Source of the DNA: Myxocyprinus asiaticus
Lineage: Eukaryota; Chordata; Actinopteri; Cypriniformes; Catostomidae
Direction of reading: 5' to 3'
DNA length: 64,000 nucleotides
Assembly (NCBI RefSeq): GCF_019703515.2
Contig: NC_059362.1
Location: forward strand, 45,351,826 to 45,415,825
Positions 28,001 to 43,489 of this stretch are shown here, piece by piece. Numbering within the stretch: position 1 is the first letter of the stretch; every line of letters begins with the position of its first letter. The position numbers were made by a program, and so were the translations under genes. Below the pieces are notes generated by a model. The model made no database searches and was not told the origin of the DNA. It worked only from the letters and a program-made list of their open reading frames with translations.

Positions 28001-31000
28001 TGATCGATTGGAGTCGCGTGGATTACATTAATGCTGCCTAAATGTGACTTTTGGACCGTCAAAGTGCTGGCACCCATGTACTTCTATTATAAACACCCGA
28101 AAGAGCTCTATCTTCTTCTAAAAATCTTAATTTGTGTTCTGCTGAAGAAAGACAGTCATACACATCTGGGATGGCATAAGGGTAAATGAATAATGAGAGA
28201 ATTTTTATTTTTGGGTGAACTATCCCTTTAATTTCATTGTGTTGTGTTCAAACTTTTGTTTGCTTTGTTAATTTCATTGTGTTGTGCACCTCTGGGCCAC
28301 CGTAGTATCTGAGTCATGAAGAACCAGTAAATGATGAGTATGGAACACAAATTAATGCACACTCATGGGCTTGTTTTTCTGTCTTCTAGTTGCCATTTTT
28401 CCTCTCAGGTGACTTATTTCTGACTACTTCCCCCACAAGCGACAGCCTAGGGTTTATAGTTTTACGGTAAGCCAGTAGGAAACAGGTAAGCTAGTGGTTT
28501 AATTGTGTAAATAATGCGAGAAAAACAAGTGTCATCAATCTGACATGTGAAAAACAACTATGATTCATTTTGCTTCGCCTTGCGTGAATAGTTCACACAA
28601 AAATGAAAATTCAGTCATTATTTATTCACCTTCATGTCATTTAAAACCCATTTGATTTTCTTTTGTGGAACACCAAAAAATTAATTTTGAAAATTTGAGG
28701 CTGTCAAATGATTTGCATATGAGAGTTTCATAGCAATACATCTTTACGGTGTTGTGTATTCCCAAAATATACTGATAAACCACTACTGTGTTTGTCATAT
28801 AAAACTGAAAGCACCTCTAAAATGAAAGTGAACCCCTCAAATGGAACAATATTTGCTATTCCGGACTGCCTGGGGATTTCAAATGGCCTTTGACATTATT
28901 CTGATTAAGTAGGTTCTTTACGCTGATGACACTTGCAACAAAAACAGGCCAAAGGCCAACCATAGACGGCCTCTTAGATTAAAGATGAATCAAAATTAGA
29001 CGTTCTCAAAACAACAATTCAATTTATATCCTGGTGCGTGTCTGCAAAACCAGTGAAGACATGAAAACAGGCTGACATTAACCAGACTGTGTGTGTGTGT
29101 GTGCGTGCCCACTTGTGTGGTGAATGTTTGCGTATGTTGTAGCCCATATGTTGCAGTTTGAACCAAGTTTTTGGTGTAAAGGTCAACGCTTGCATAAACA
29201 TGTTTATGGTACATGTGCTCCAAGGTTAAAAACATATTCATGTGCTTTTTGTCTTTAAAACAAAAGCTTGAACTTGTACACACACAAAAAAAATGCATTT
29301 TCTGACCCAACGAGGGGGAATTCCACTGCATGTCTGCATACTTCTGCTTTCTACTTCTTGTGCGCCATAAACGGCAGATCAAGTTTCTAGATGTCTGTTA
29401 ACTGACTGCAGCGTTAAAGTAAAAAAAAAACCTGCTACTGTACAATTTTAATCATATAAGTTTGTGTCACTCTGGAAACTCAAACAAGACGTAAAATGAA
29501 TAAAAAGTTGAACAAAATGAAAGAATTATGAAGTGCTTTCCAGTCGCTCGTTCTACAAGTACAAACAAACAAAAAACAGTGTGTGTGTGTGTGTTTACCA
29601 AGGTCAATATTAGGGTGTTTAATATACCCCCAATAATATGGTGCCTTGATCCCACCACGGAATAAAAAATTAAAAAAGGTAATTCTGACTTTATAACTTG
29701 CAACTGTGATAACTAAAGTTGCAATTGCATGATATAAACTCACAGTTGCAAGACACAGTCGAAACTGTGAGTTTAAATCTCACAATCATAACCATTTCTC
29801 ATAATTGTTACTTTATATCTCACATGTGCGAATTTTTTCATGCATTTGCGTGTTAATGTGTTACAACTGCAAGTTCTAAAGTGAAATTGCAAGATTTAAA
29901 GTTACAGTCTTTATCTCACATATTGTATATAAACTCACAATTGAAAGAAATACACGCAATTGTGACTTTATATCTCGCATGTGTGATTTTATATCATGCA
30001 TTTGCGTGTTAATGTGTTACAACTGCAAGTTCTAAAGTTGAAATTGTAAGATATAAAGTTGCAGACTTTTTATCTTACAATTGCGATAAAGTTGCAATGG
30101 CGTTATGTAAAATCACAATTGCATGATATAGTCACACTTGCAAGAAATACACGCAACTGTGACTTTATATCACGCAATTGTGACTTTATCACGCAACTGT
30201 GACTTTATACTACGCAATTGTGACTTTATACTACGCAATTGTGACTTTATGTCACGCAACTGTGACTTTATATCACGCAATTGTGACTTTATATCACGCA
30301 ATTGTGACTTTATGTTACGCAATTGTGACTTTATATCACGCAATTGTGACTTTATATCACGCAATTGTGACTTTATATCACGCAATTGTGACTTTATGTT
30401 ACGCAATTGTGACTTTATGTTACGCAATTGTGACTTTATATTACGCAATTGTGACTTTATATCACGCAATTGTGACTTTATATCATGCAACTGTGCCTTT
30501 ATGTTACGCAATTGTGACTTTAGCACGCAACTGTGACTTTATATCACGCAAGTGCGACTTTATAACATGTAATTGCGAGTTTATATGTTGCAATTGCTAG
30601 TTCTTAAGTTGAAACTGCGAGATAAAAAGTCAAAATTGGAAAATTAAAAGTCGCAGACTTTATATCTCAAAACTGCAAATTTATATCATGCTGTGGAGTC
30701 TGATTCCCAAAGACTCCATATTCTCTCTCTGTCTCTGTTTATATTCACTCTTTCTTCCATGTCATTCCATGTCGATGATTAACCCTTGTGTGACCTTCGG
30801 GACATTTTTGTCTTTTTCATTTATGTTTTTTCGGTAATTTTGGTTGTGTTAATGCCAACGTCATAAATTTGGTCAAAGGTGTGTATTTTTGGGGGAATGT
30901 TGATATTTCAACCTCAGTTCCTATAATACATCTATAATACACTGTGTACACAAAATAGTTACACTCAGGACCTTCAGGACAAAAATGTCCCCATTGAAAC

Positions 31001-31299
31001 CCATTAAAACTGTAATATTTGATCCCAGTGCCATTAAAGCATCAAATCATGAATTCTTTGATATTATGCTTTCATTCCGGAGCCCTGGCTTCAAAATTTA
31101 CATTTGTAATATGTTCCACCAGATGGCGCCATTTTTCTCATGTTTAGCCTATGGAGCAAATACAAGCTTTTCCCCTATTTTCTGTTTGCTGTATTATAGA
31201 GCACTGCAGCCCAACTGAATAAATGATGCAGCTAAAATTGTGTGTGTGTGTGTGTGTTGGTATGGATGTCAGAGTGTTTTGTATGCGTGTATTGAGAAA

Positions 31300-31330
<31 letters not shown>

Positions 31331-32254
31331 CAACAGATGCATTATATAAACAAACTGGCATTTAAAGGGTTAAAATCCTGAAAATGAATGAATATTTGGT
31401 AGTTATGATCAGGACTGATGTTGGTTAAAAAAATGAACTAATTGAAAGTGGAAAATAATATTAATATCTAATATTATAATGTCAGGTTTTTTTTTTTTGA
31501 TGCAGACATTTTTGTCCTCTAAGGACCTCTGAGTAACTTTTATGAATTGACGCACAAGGGTTAAACTTATCTAAGCATTCTGTCATATTTTTCTAACCCT
31601 CATGTTGTTCCAAACCTGTATTTCTTTCTTCCATGCAACACAAAGGAAATGTTTGGCAGAATGAACAGAGCTGACCACCTCGGTCCCCATTCCCTTTCAT
31701 TATATAGGAAAGAGCAGCGTGGACATTCTTATAAATTTCTCCTCCTGTTCCACAAAACAAACAAAGTCATTTGGAACAACATGAGGACAGACTTTTCATT
31801 TAGCCTGAATTAGCCCTTTATCGATTAAATAAATGCATTCATTAAACTTATAAAACCTTAAAAGTTGTCAACCTGAAATTAAAACACATTTGAACTTCAT
31901 TCAAGTGATGAACTAATAAATGAAGTGGCTTTAAACGTACGTGTCTCCATCTTCTGTAACAGTGGTTAAGAGATTCACTTCCTCCTCAGTGTATTCACAG
32001 TCCGTCGCATTTTCACATTCAGAAATGCTGCATTGCTCGATAAAATCTCCCAAACTGTCCACTGTTAACGACGAAGACGCGTATGCAGAGTCCAGTCGCT
32101 CTTCTGTGCCACAACTCAATTTATCTTTCTCCTCCGAACTCTCCAAACTCCCATACGGATCTCTGGAAATCGATTTGTACGAGTCGATTCCCGAGTCAAT
32201 CCGACTTTCGTCCGATTCAAATTTGCGCTCTTTCTCTCCGCCGCTCCGCGACAT
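16033..32254 (-). CDS. nfkbie: NF-kappa-B inhibitor epsilon (IkB-epsilon), 6 coding exons
   Basis: A cytoplasmic ankyrin-repeat protein that holds NF-kB dimers inactive until it is phosphorylated and degraded. Exons on the minus strand are 32254-31941, 23647-23545, 20719-20509, 16702-16614, 16500-16252 and 16095-16033 (stop TAA). All have GT-AG borders and matching phases, giving 342 aa. Residues 20-25 are DSGIDS, the canonical IKK phosphodegron (Ser21 and Ser25). Six ankyrin repeats run from about residue 103 to 305. Typical segments are GDTILHLAIIHEE (exon 1/2 junction), NNLYQTPLHLA (exon 2/3), GLTCLHVA (exon 3/4), GKTALHMA and GCTALHLA. The tail ILALFPFDDIQI resembles the IkB-epsilon C-terminus. 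Gene order next to slc35b2 and tmem151b supports epsilon over other IkBs. Intron 1 is 8.3 kb and repeat-filled. Confidence 0.93.
16755..16925. repeat. Degraded TTAA-family MITE fragment
   Basis: Carries 'ctgtcattatttattcaccctcatg' style sequence and 'gtggaacacaaagg', the interior words of the AGGGATAGTTCACCC MITE family seen at 27007 and 33051. Both ends are eroded. A SINE is inserted just downstream. Confidence 0.55.
16964..17426 (+). mobile_element. tRNA-derived SINE copy 1, with 17-bp TSD
   Basis: Full-length head-to-tail copy. The tRNA-like head 'gcctgggtagctcag' holds the A box, and 'gttcgaatccc' near 17030 is the B box. The body continues to 'gggcattccaaattggg' and an A-rich tail. A perfect 17-bp target duplication, AATAAACACTAAGGCTG, flanks it (16947-16963 and 17427-17443), indicating a young insertion. 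It lies in nfkbie intron 3. Confidence 0.93.
18850..19272 (-). mobile_element. tRNA-derived SINE copy 2
   Basis: The same SINE in reverse: tail side 'tccccttttt' at about 18878, head side 'actgagctacccaggcccc' ending at 19272. An imperfect duplication CTATAGCTTAGTGTTATT / CTATAGCTTGGTATTATT flanks it (18838 and 19273). nfkbie intron 3. Confidence 0.9.
19490..19580. repeat. TTAA-family MITE end fragment
   Basis: The right end of the AGGGATAGTTCACCC family: 'aacaacatgagggtgaataaat' shortened, then 'ttgaactaaccctttaa'. A similar scrap is at 20449-20502. Confidence 0.6.
21488..21900 (+). mobile_element. tRNA-derived SINE copy 3, internally deleted
   Basis: The head (21488) and tail are intact, but about 60 bases in the middle ('gccgcggagaatagcgtgaa' region of other copies) are missing near 21700. 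Flanked by TTTTACAG at 21480-21487 and 21901-21908. It shares the subfamily marks 'gccgcattataagatgcgcg' and 'gacatggaggaaactg' with copy 4. nfkbie intron 2. Confidence 0.88.
21940..22695. mobile_element. Non-autonomous hAT element with perfect 8-bp TSD
   Basis: Terminal repeats are TAAGGATGTCCCGATACC on the left and the inverse GGTATCGGGACATTCCTA on the right. The 8-bp duplication ATATTTAC is perfect (21932-21939 and 22696-22703), which is diagnostic for hAT. The interior has no transposase ORF. A related interior piece (~'atcaaatgaagtgct') recurs at about 42950-43100. nfkbie intron 2. Confidence 0.92.
23219..23473. repeat. Degraded TTAA-family MITE, adjoining nfkbie exon 2
   Basis: Left part 'catcatttactcaccctcatg', right end 'ttgggtaaactagccctttaa'. 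It belongs to the AGGGATAGTTCACCC family and ends only about 70 bases from the nfkbie exon 2 donor (23545). Confidence 0.7.
24534..24967 (+). mobile_element. tRNA-derived SINE copy 4, with TSD
   Basis: Full-length, 'gcctgggtagctcagcgag' to the A-tail at about 24965. Flanked by TGTTTCTCATT at 24523-24533 and 24968-24978. Subfamily A (shares 'gccgcattataagatgcgcg' with copy 3). Its 3' flank is duplicated near copy 5. nfkbie intron 1. Confidence 0.92.
24970..25049 (+). repeat. 80-bp arm of an inverted repeat shared with 27299-27378
   Basis: The sequence following SINE copy 4 (starting 'gtttctcattattgcaacac', ending 'aaattaaaatcagcga') appears, by eye without mismatch, as its reverse complement at 27299-27378, again directly beside the 3' tail of a SINE. 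Confidence 0.85.
25050..26899. other. nfkbie intron 1 sequence with eroded repeats
   Basis: No exon is supported. Eroded members of the dispersed repeat seen at 4940 occur at about 26230-26460 and 26600-26830. A T-run sits at 26637-26656. Confidence 0.4.
27299..27378 (-). repeat. 80-bp inverted copy of 24970-25049
   Basis: The partner arm of the repeat beside SINE copy 4. Read on the minus strand it follows the SINE copy 5 A-tail directly, as 24970 follows copy 4. Confidence 0.85.
27385..27740 (-). mobile_element. tRNA-derived SINE copy 5, 5' truncated
   Basis: Reads on the minus strand from 'gtgctgagtgactccagcc' (27740) to the tail near 27385. The tRNA-like head (about 60-70 bases) is missing. 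It carries subfamily B marks ('gccgcggtggatggcgtgaag'), unlike copy 4, although the two share the same 3' flank. Confidence 0.88.
28586..28690. repeat. TTAA-family MITE end fragment
   Basis: 'gtgaatagttcacacaaaaatgaaaattcagtcattatttattcacc' condensed: the left end of the AGGGATAGTTCACCC family without a right end. Confidence 0.55.
28691..29689. other. nfkbie intron 1 sequence, nothing recognised
   Basis: Contains two short (GT)n runs, at about 29087-29104 and 29579-29596. No exon or named repeat. Confidence 0.35.
29690..30680. repeat. Minisatellite region with 21-bp core array
   Basis: The centre (about 30150-30560) is a run of about 19-20 units of 21 bases, mostly TATATCACGCAATTGTGACTT, with ATC/GTT/TAC variants. 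More degenerate units extend to both sides. Because 21 is a multiple of 3, several frames on both strands stay open (period-7 peptides such as ISRNCDF), but these are not genes. The unit core TCACGCAATTGTGA is nearly its own reverse complement. nfkbie intron 1. Confidence 0.93.
30779..31564. mobile_element. TTAA-flanked MITE, 'CCCTTGTG' family, copy 1
   Basis: Starts TTAACCCTTGTGTGACC and ends CGCACAAGGGTTAA, so the termini are inverted and the target is TTAA. The interior holds (GT)n runs at about 31238-31257 and 31301-31324. No ORF with motifs. It lies in nfkbie intron 1, about 380 bases from the exon 1 donor. Confidence 0.8.
31578..31822. repeat. Degraded TTAA-family MITE
   Basis: Contains 'aaccctcatgttgttccaaacc' style left-arm text and 'tttggaacaacatgaggac' right-arm text, an internally foldback copy with mutated ends, about 120 bases from nfkbie exon 1. 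Confidence 0.65.
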
Positions 32255-32565
32255 TCTAAAGCTTTGAAATGTGCCGCCAATGTAATTAAGTAAAAATGGG
32301 AAAAAGTAAAATCATAGTTACATTATGACACCAAAGAGATTCGCGTTTGAGTCTCATTCCACCAACAATGACTCGCTTTCCGCCTCAAAACTCCAAATAG
32401 AATGGAAAACGCTTCCCAGTGGCTCTTTAAAAGTGTGTGTGTAGTTCCAGCCTCAGATAAAACTGTACACCAGTCAAACCCAGTTAGTAAATGGATCTGC
32501 TGTGAGTATGCTCGGTGTTCAGCAGTTCATTGGTAAGCGGTAAAGAGGGCGGAGTCACAGAGACT

Positions 32566-32575
32566 GGGATTTCCC
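32566..32575. promoter_or_regulatory. nfkbie: Consensus NF-kB site GGGATTTCCC
   Basis: GGGATTTCCC fits the GGGRNNYYCC consensus exactly and lies about 312 bases upstream of the nfkbie ATG. NFKBIE is known as an NF-kB-induced negative-feedback gene, so this site has a plausible role; binding is inferred. Confidence 0.65.
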
Positions 32576-32610
32576 CCCATAGGGCGTGGCTAACCCACAT
32601 ATCATTACTG

Positions 32611-32632
32611 ATCCAATCCAAACGCTATAAAA
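32611..32632 (+). promoter_or_regulatory. Plus-strand CCAAT and TATAAAA pair
   Basis: On the plus strand, pointing away from nfkbie, CCAAT (32613-32617) is followed by CTATAAAAC (TATAAAA at 32626-32632), downstream of the GC-box and kB site. The order is that of a classical core promoter. No protein-coding ORF follows at once, so it may drive a noncoding RNA or a far-upstream tmem151b leader, or be chance. Confidence 0.35.
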
Positions 32633-32660
32633 CCTCAACTAGAGGCCTGGTTCTTTCTTC

Positions 32661-33050
32661 TGGACTCCCAACTTCCTCGAACAACCAGTGACCTGATCAG
32701 ACAGGCTCAGTGAAGTTAATGTAAACCCTGCATTGCAACACAAGTTTAATTTGGACATTTATGGATTCCCCAGAATTCACAGGCCTGTTGCAACTAACCA
32801 CAGCTGTGGTGTCTGAACATGAATTTACCAGAAATATCACATTTTGCTAATTAAAAACACACTGAGCTTGCATTAGAGTGAGAAACTATAGGCAATTGGT
32901 GTTTTATATATATATACAAACTCCACTTACGCATTTGGTATTTGGAGCAGAAAACAAAAGTTTGATTCAAAAGACTAGCAAAGTGAATAATGCAGTACCG
33001 TCAGTCGCCAGCAGGTGGTGCTGTAGGCTCTCATTGAATGGACTCGTGTT
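32661..33050. other. Spacer between nfkbie promoter and MITE
   Basis: No ORF or named repeat is seen; it would hold the 5' part of any transcript from the plus-strand TATA box. Confidence 0.35.
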
Positions 33051-33672
33051 TTAAAGGGACAGTTCACCCCAAAATGAAAATTGTCTCATCATTTACTCAC
33101 CCTCATGTTATCCTAGATGTGTGTGACTTTCTTTCTTCTGCTTAACACAGATTAAGATTTTTAGAAGAATATTTCAGCTCTGTAGGTCCATAAAATGCAA
33201 GTGAATGGTGACCAGAACTTTGAAGCTCCAAAAAAGCACATAAAGGGAGCATAAAAGTAATCCATACGACTCCAGTGATTAATATATGTCTTCTGAAGCT
33301 ATGCAATCACTTTGGGTGAGAAACAAATCAATATTTAACTCCTTTTTTTACTATAAATTTCAACTTTCACTTTAAGAATGTGGAAGTGGAGCTTTATAGT
33401 AAAAAAGGACTTAAATATTGATCTGTTTCTCACCCACACCTATCATATCACTTCTGAAGACATGGATTTAACCACTGGAGTCTTATGGATTACTTTTATG
33501 CTGCCTTTATGTGATTTTTGGAACTTCAAAGATCTGGTCACCATCCACTTGCATTTTATGGACCTACAGAGCTGAGATATTCTTCTAAAAATCTTTGTGT
33601 TCTGCAGAAGAAAGAAAGCCACATCTGGGATGGCATAAGGGTGAGTATATGATGAGAGAACTATCCCTTTAA
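33051..33672. mobile_element. TTAA-flanked foldback MITE, complete copy
   Basis: TTAA at 33051-33054 and 33669-33672, with ends AGGGACAGTTCACCC and the inverse. The two arms fold around a centre near 33370 ('ctttcactttaagaatgtgg'). Same family as 27007-28231. It lies between the nfkbie and tmem151b starts. Confidence 0.85.
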
Positions 33673-34344
33673 GTATAGAATCCATTTAAATTTGAAAGGT
33701 GTCAAATAACTCCAAAACATTACTCACCAAGTTAACTTTGTGTCTTTTTGATTACAAACTGTTGGATGAATTAAATGAATGCACTCAATGTACTTTGGTC
33801 ATTATTCTTTTTTATTAAATAATGCAGTTTTAGGAACAATAAAATGTCCGGGCAGGATTATTTGTATTACTTTTTAACAATAATAATACAATAATCAAGT
33901 AATACATAAAAAGTACCTGTAATCTGATTACAAACATTTTAAAATGTTATGCAATTCAATTATTATCTGTTTTATAACAATACAATAATTAGATTTTTTT
34001 TGGCAAGAAATATGTGCTCAGCTGTCAAGAAAATAATGTCACAATGCAAAAAAAGTCTTCATATGCTTTAAGCAAGATTTTTTATTTTATTTTTTATTTT
34101 TTATATGAACCAGACATTTTTGTAATATTCAGTGACCATGTGGCTCTTTTAAATTGTTTATACATTAATTACGTTTTTTTTTTTTTTTTCGTAGTCAACA
34201 TAATGGAATACTAATAAATAGGCAACCCTTTGTGAAACTTACCTCTGTTTAGAGTATGTATTCATTTTAGTAATGAAACCACTCCCTGAAATATGATGCC
34301 AAAAAGATTAAACCATTATTTTTAAAAGGTCCCATCATAACAGG

Positions 34345-34572
34345 GTTGAACAGAAAATCAACCCATGTCTTCAGAAGTGATATGATAGGTGTGGGTGAGA
34401 AACAGATCAATATTTAAGTCCTTTTTTACTATAAATCTCCACTTCCACATTCTGAAAGTGAAAGTTGATATTTATAGTAAAAAAAAAAAAAAGGAGTTAA
34501 ATATTGATCTGTTTCTCACCCAAAGTGATTGCATAGCTTCAGAAGATATATTAATCACTGGAGTCGTATGAA
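34345..34572. repeat. Internal fragment of the same MITE family
   Basis: 'catgtcttcagaagtgatat' and 'gcttcagaagatatattaat' match, in inverse orientation, the interior of the 33051-33672 element. Its ends are missing. Confidence 0.7.
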
Positions 34573-34900
34573 ATAAATAAATGAAAATAAAAGCATTTTT
34601 TTTCAGTAGTTTAATTATTATTTAATTTTAATATATTATTTTACATTATATTCTAAAAAATAAGATATTATTTTTATTAATTTATAAATACATTATAGTG
34701 CAATGGTGATGAATGGGAACATGCATATTGGCTGATATAAATGTTTAAAATTTGTAAAACATTTGTATTGCTTGTCCATTTTTTTAACAGAGCTTTGGAG
34801 AGGTGCTTTCTCAACCAACGCAGGTACTGTATAATTTACTGTGATGGGAGCCCATATTCATGGTGTGAAGGTCACAGTCAAAGCAGACAACTAGGTAAAC

Positions 34901-34904
<4 letters not shown>

Positions 34905-34951
<47 letters not shown>
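34905..34951 (+). repeat. (CT)n microsatellite upstream of tmem151b exon 1
   Basis: About 23 uninterrupted CT units roughly 260 bases upstream of the tmem151b ATG, probably in the 5' UTR or proximal promoter. Confidence 0.9.
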
Positions 34952-34954
<3 letters not shown>

Positions 34955-35212
34955 TTGCTGTCTCGCCCCTGGTACCTGGATATCCGTCTGGATTCATTCA
35001 GCGTTCATCTGCAGCTTAATTTCCCAATTATTTCCTTCTTTCCAGACCATATGGACACAGACAGTCTGTGCCGTGTGTTGATGTGTTAGAAGAACATCAT
35101 CTAAAGCAGGACACGGACAGGATGCTGCCTCGCTGAGGATTTGGATTATAATGGAAAGCACATGGCTGTGATTTGGATGTGATGTCCCAGTCTCATCATC
35201 ACCATCTTCATC

Positions 35213-42292
<7,080 letters not shown>

Positions 42293-42479
42293 CGTAAGCC
42301 ACTTAAGCAGAATAATCTGGTTTTTGGATCCAGAAACAATATGACGTTACTGACAAATGTGTTTCAGGGGCTTTTCTGCAAAAAAAAAAAAAAAGTGTTA
42401 AAAAACAAACAAAAAATACTTGTTCTTTACACAAAACTTAATGGCACAAATTTCATTACCACAACAGCCCGACTGTTAT

Positions 42480-42720
42480 TATAGGAATGTTCCAGGTTCA
42501 ATACAAGTTGATCTCAATCAACAGCATATATGACAAAACGCTGATTACCACATATATGAACTTTGACTCGTCCCTTGTTTATTAAAAAAAATAAATAAAA
42601 TAAAAAAAAATAAAAAATAAAAAAATAAAAAAAGAGCAAAAATCTGGGTAACGGTAAATGGGGGGCAGTCCATAAACATTCAAATAAACACTGTTTCAGA
42701 AGTATGTTAACATGATTCAG
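42480..42720. repeat. Partial 'AGGAATATTCCGGG' family MITE
   Basis: Begins 'taggaatgttccaggttcaa' and runs through an A-rich block to 'aaacactgtttcagaagtat'; the right arm is missing. It lies about 190 bases after the tmem151b stop and could form part of its 3' UTR. Confidence 0.65.
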
Positions 42721-43098
42721 GGTTCTCACTCTTTTTAAGGCACCGTTTTCCAGGACATTTTATGTGCCCAACGGGTGTAATATTTCAGCAAAAACACACG
42801 AGAGGTCATGATGTGTATTGTGGTTATTGGATGGTTATTTTTTCTCAATTTCCATATTCGACGGCTTAATTAAATTTTATCTTCAAAATGGTGTCTAATC
42901 AAATGAATAAAACTTAATTTAAATGAAACAGAATTATCTAAATGTATTTTTTTTTTAATAACATTACATCGCATTATTTTTTTATCAAATGAAGTGCTGC
43001 ACAACAGAAAATCACAGATGTGAGATATTGATTTAATAAATTGTTGTTATTATTATTATTATTTAATTACAGTAAACATTACATTACTATACAGTAGT

Positions 43099-43489
43099 AA
43101 ATTCCCAATGCGCTCTAAGTCCTCGTGGTCGCGTAGCGACTCGTCTCAATCCGGGTGGTGGAGGACGAATCTCAGTTGCCTGAGACCGTCAATCCGTGCA
43201 TCTTATCACGTGGCTTGTTGAGCGTTACCGCGAAGACGTAGCGCGTGTGGAGGCTTCACGCTATTCTCCGCGGCATCCACACACAACTCACCATGCACCC
43301 CACTGAGAGCGAACCACATTATAATGACCACGAGGAGGTTAACCCATGTGACTCTACCCTCCCTAGCAACCGGTCCAATTTGGTTGCTTAGGAGACCTGG
43401 CTGGAGTCACTCAGCACGCCCTGGGGTTGAACTAGTGAACTCCAGGGGTGTTAGTCAGTGTCAATACTCGCTGAGCTACACAGACCGCC
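43099..43489 (-). mobile_element. tRNA-derived SINE copy 6
   Basis: Minus-strand copy: head 'ctgagctacacagacc' at about 43470-43489, body to 'aattcccaatgcgctc' at 43099. The A-tail is missing. It is inserted beside a piece resembling the hAT element interior (42950-43098). Confidence 0.88.

Larger units (their letters stand above)
27007..28231. mobile_element. TTAA-flanked foldback MITE (AGGGATAGTTCACCC family)
   Basis: TTAA at both ends (27007-27010 and 28228-28231). Terminal inverted repeat AGGGATAGTTCACCCAAAAA, with arms of more than 230 bases pairing 27011-27280 with 27960-28227. The TTAA target is typical of piggyBac-like elements, but no transposase is present. Nested in the outer foldback, and itself interrupted by SINE copy 5 plus flank. 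Confidence 0.85.
26900..28304. mobile_element. Outer foldback element with 'TACGGTGGCCC' ends
   Basis: The left arm begins TACGGTGGCCCAGAGGTGCA (26900) and the right arm ends with its inverse (28304). The inverted arms continue for about 75 bases through 'acaaagcaaacaaaag'. A duplication GTATCT flanks the element (26894-26899 and 28305-28310). A TTAA-type MITE has inserted inside it. No ORF; superfamily unassigned. Confidence 0.8.
32255..32660 (-). promoter_or_regulatory. nfkbie: nfkbie upstream/promoter region
   Basis: The region directly upstream of the nfkbie start codon. It carries a kB site (32566-32575), a GC-box-like GGGCGGAG (32548-32555), a CACCC/KLF-like GGGCGTGGC (32582-32590) and moderate CpG content. 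A minus-strand TTTTAAAG near 32430 could serve as a weak TATA-like element. The transcription start is not determinable by eye. Confidence 0.5.

Noticed and set aside
30138..30600. Long repetitive ORFs on both strands with seven-residue periods
   Set aside because: They follow automatically from a 21-bp tandem unit without stop codons; no start context, splice sites or neighbouring exon supports translation.
29690..30680. Regular spacing of similar units suggested a CRISPR-like array
   Set aside because: Units are head to tail without unique spacers and the host is a vertebrate.
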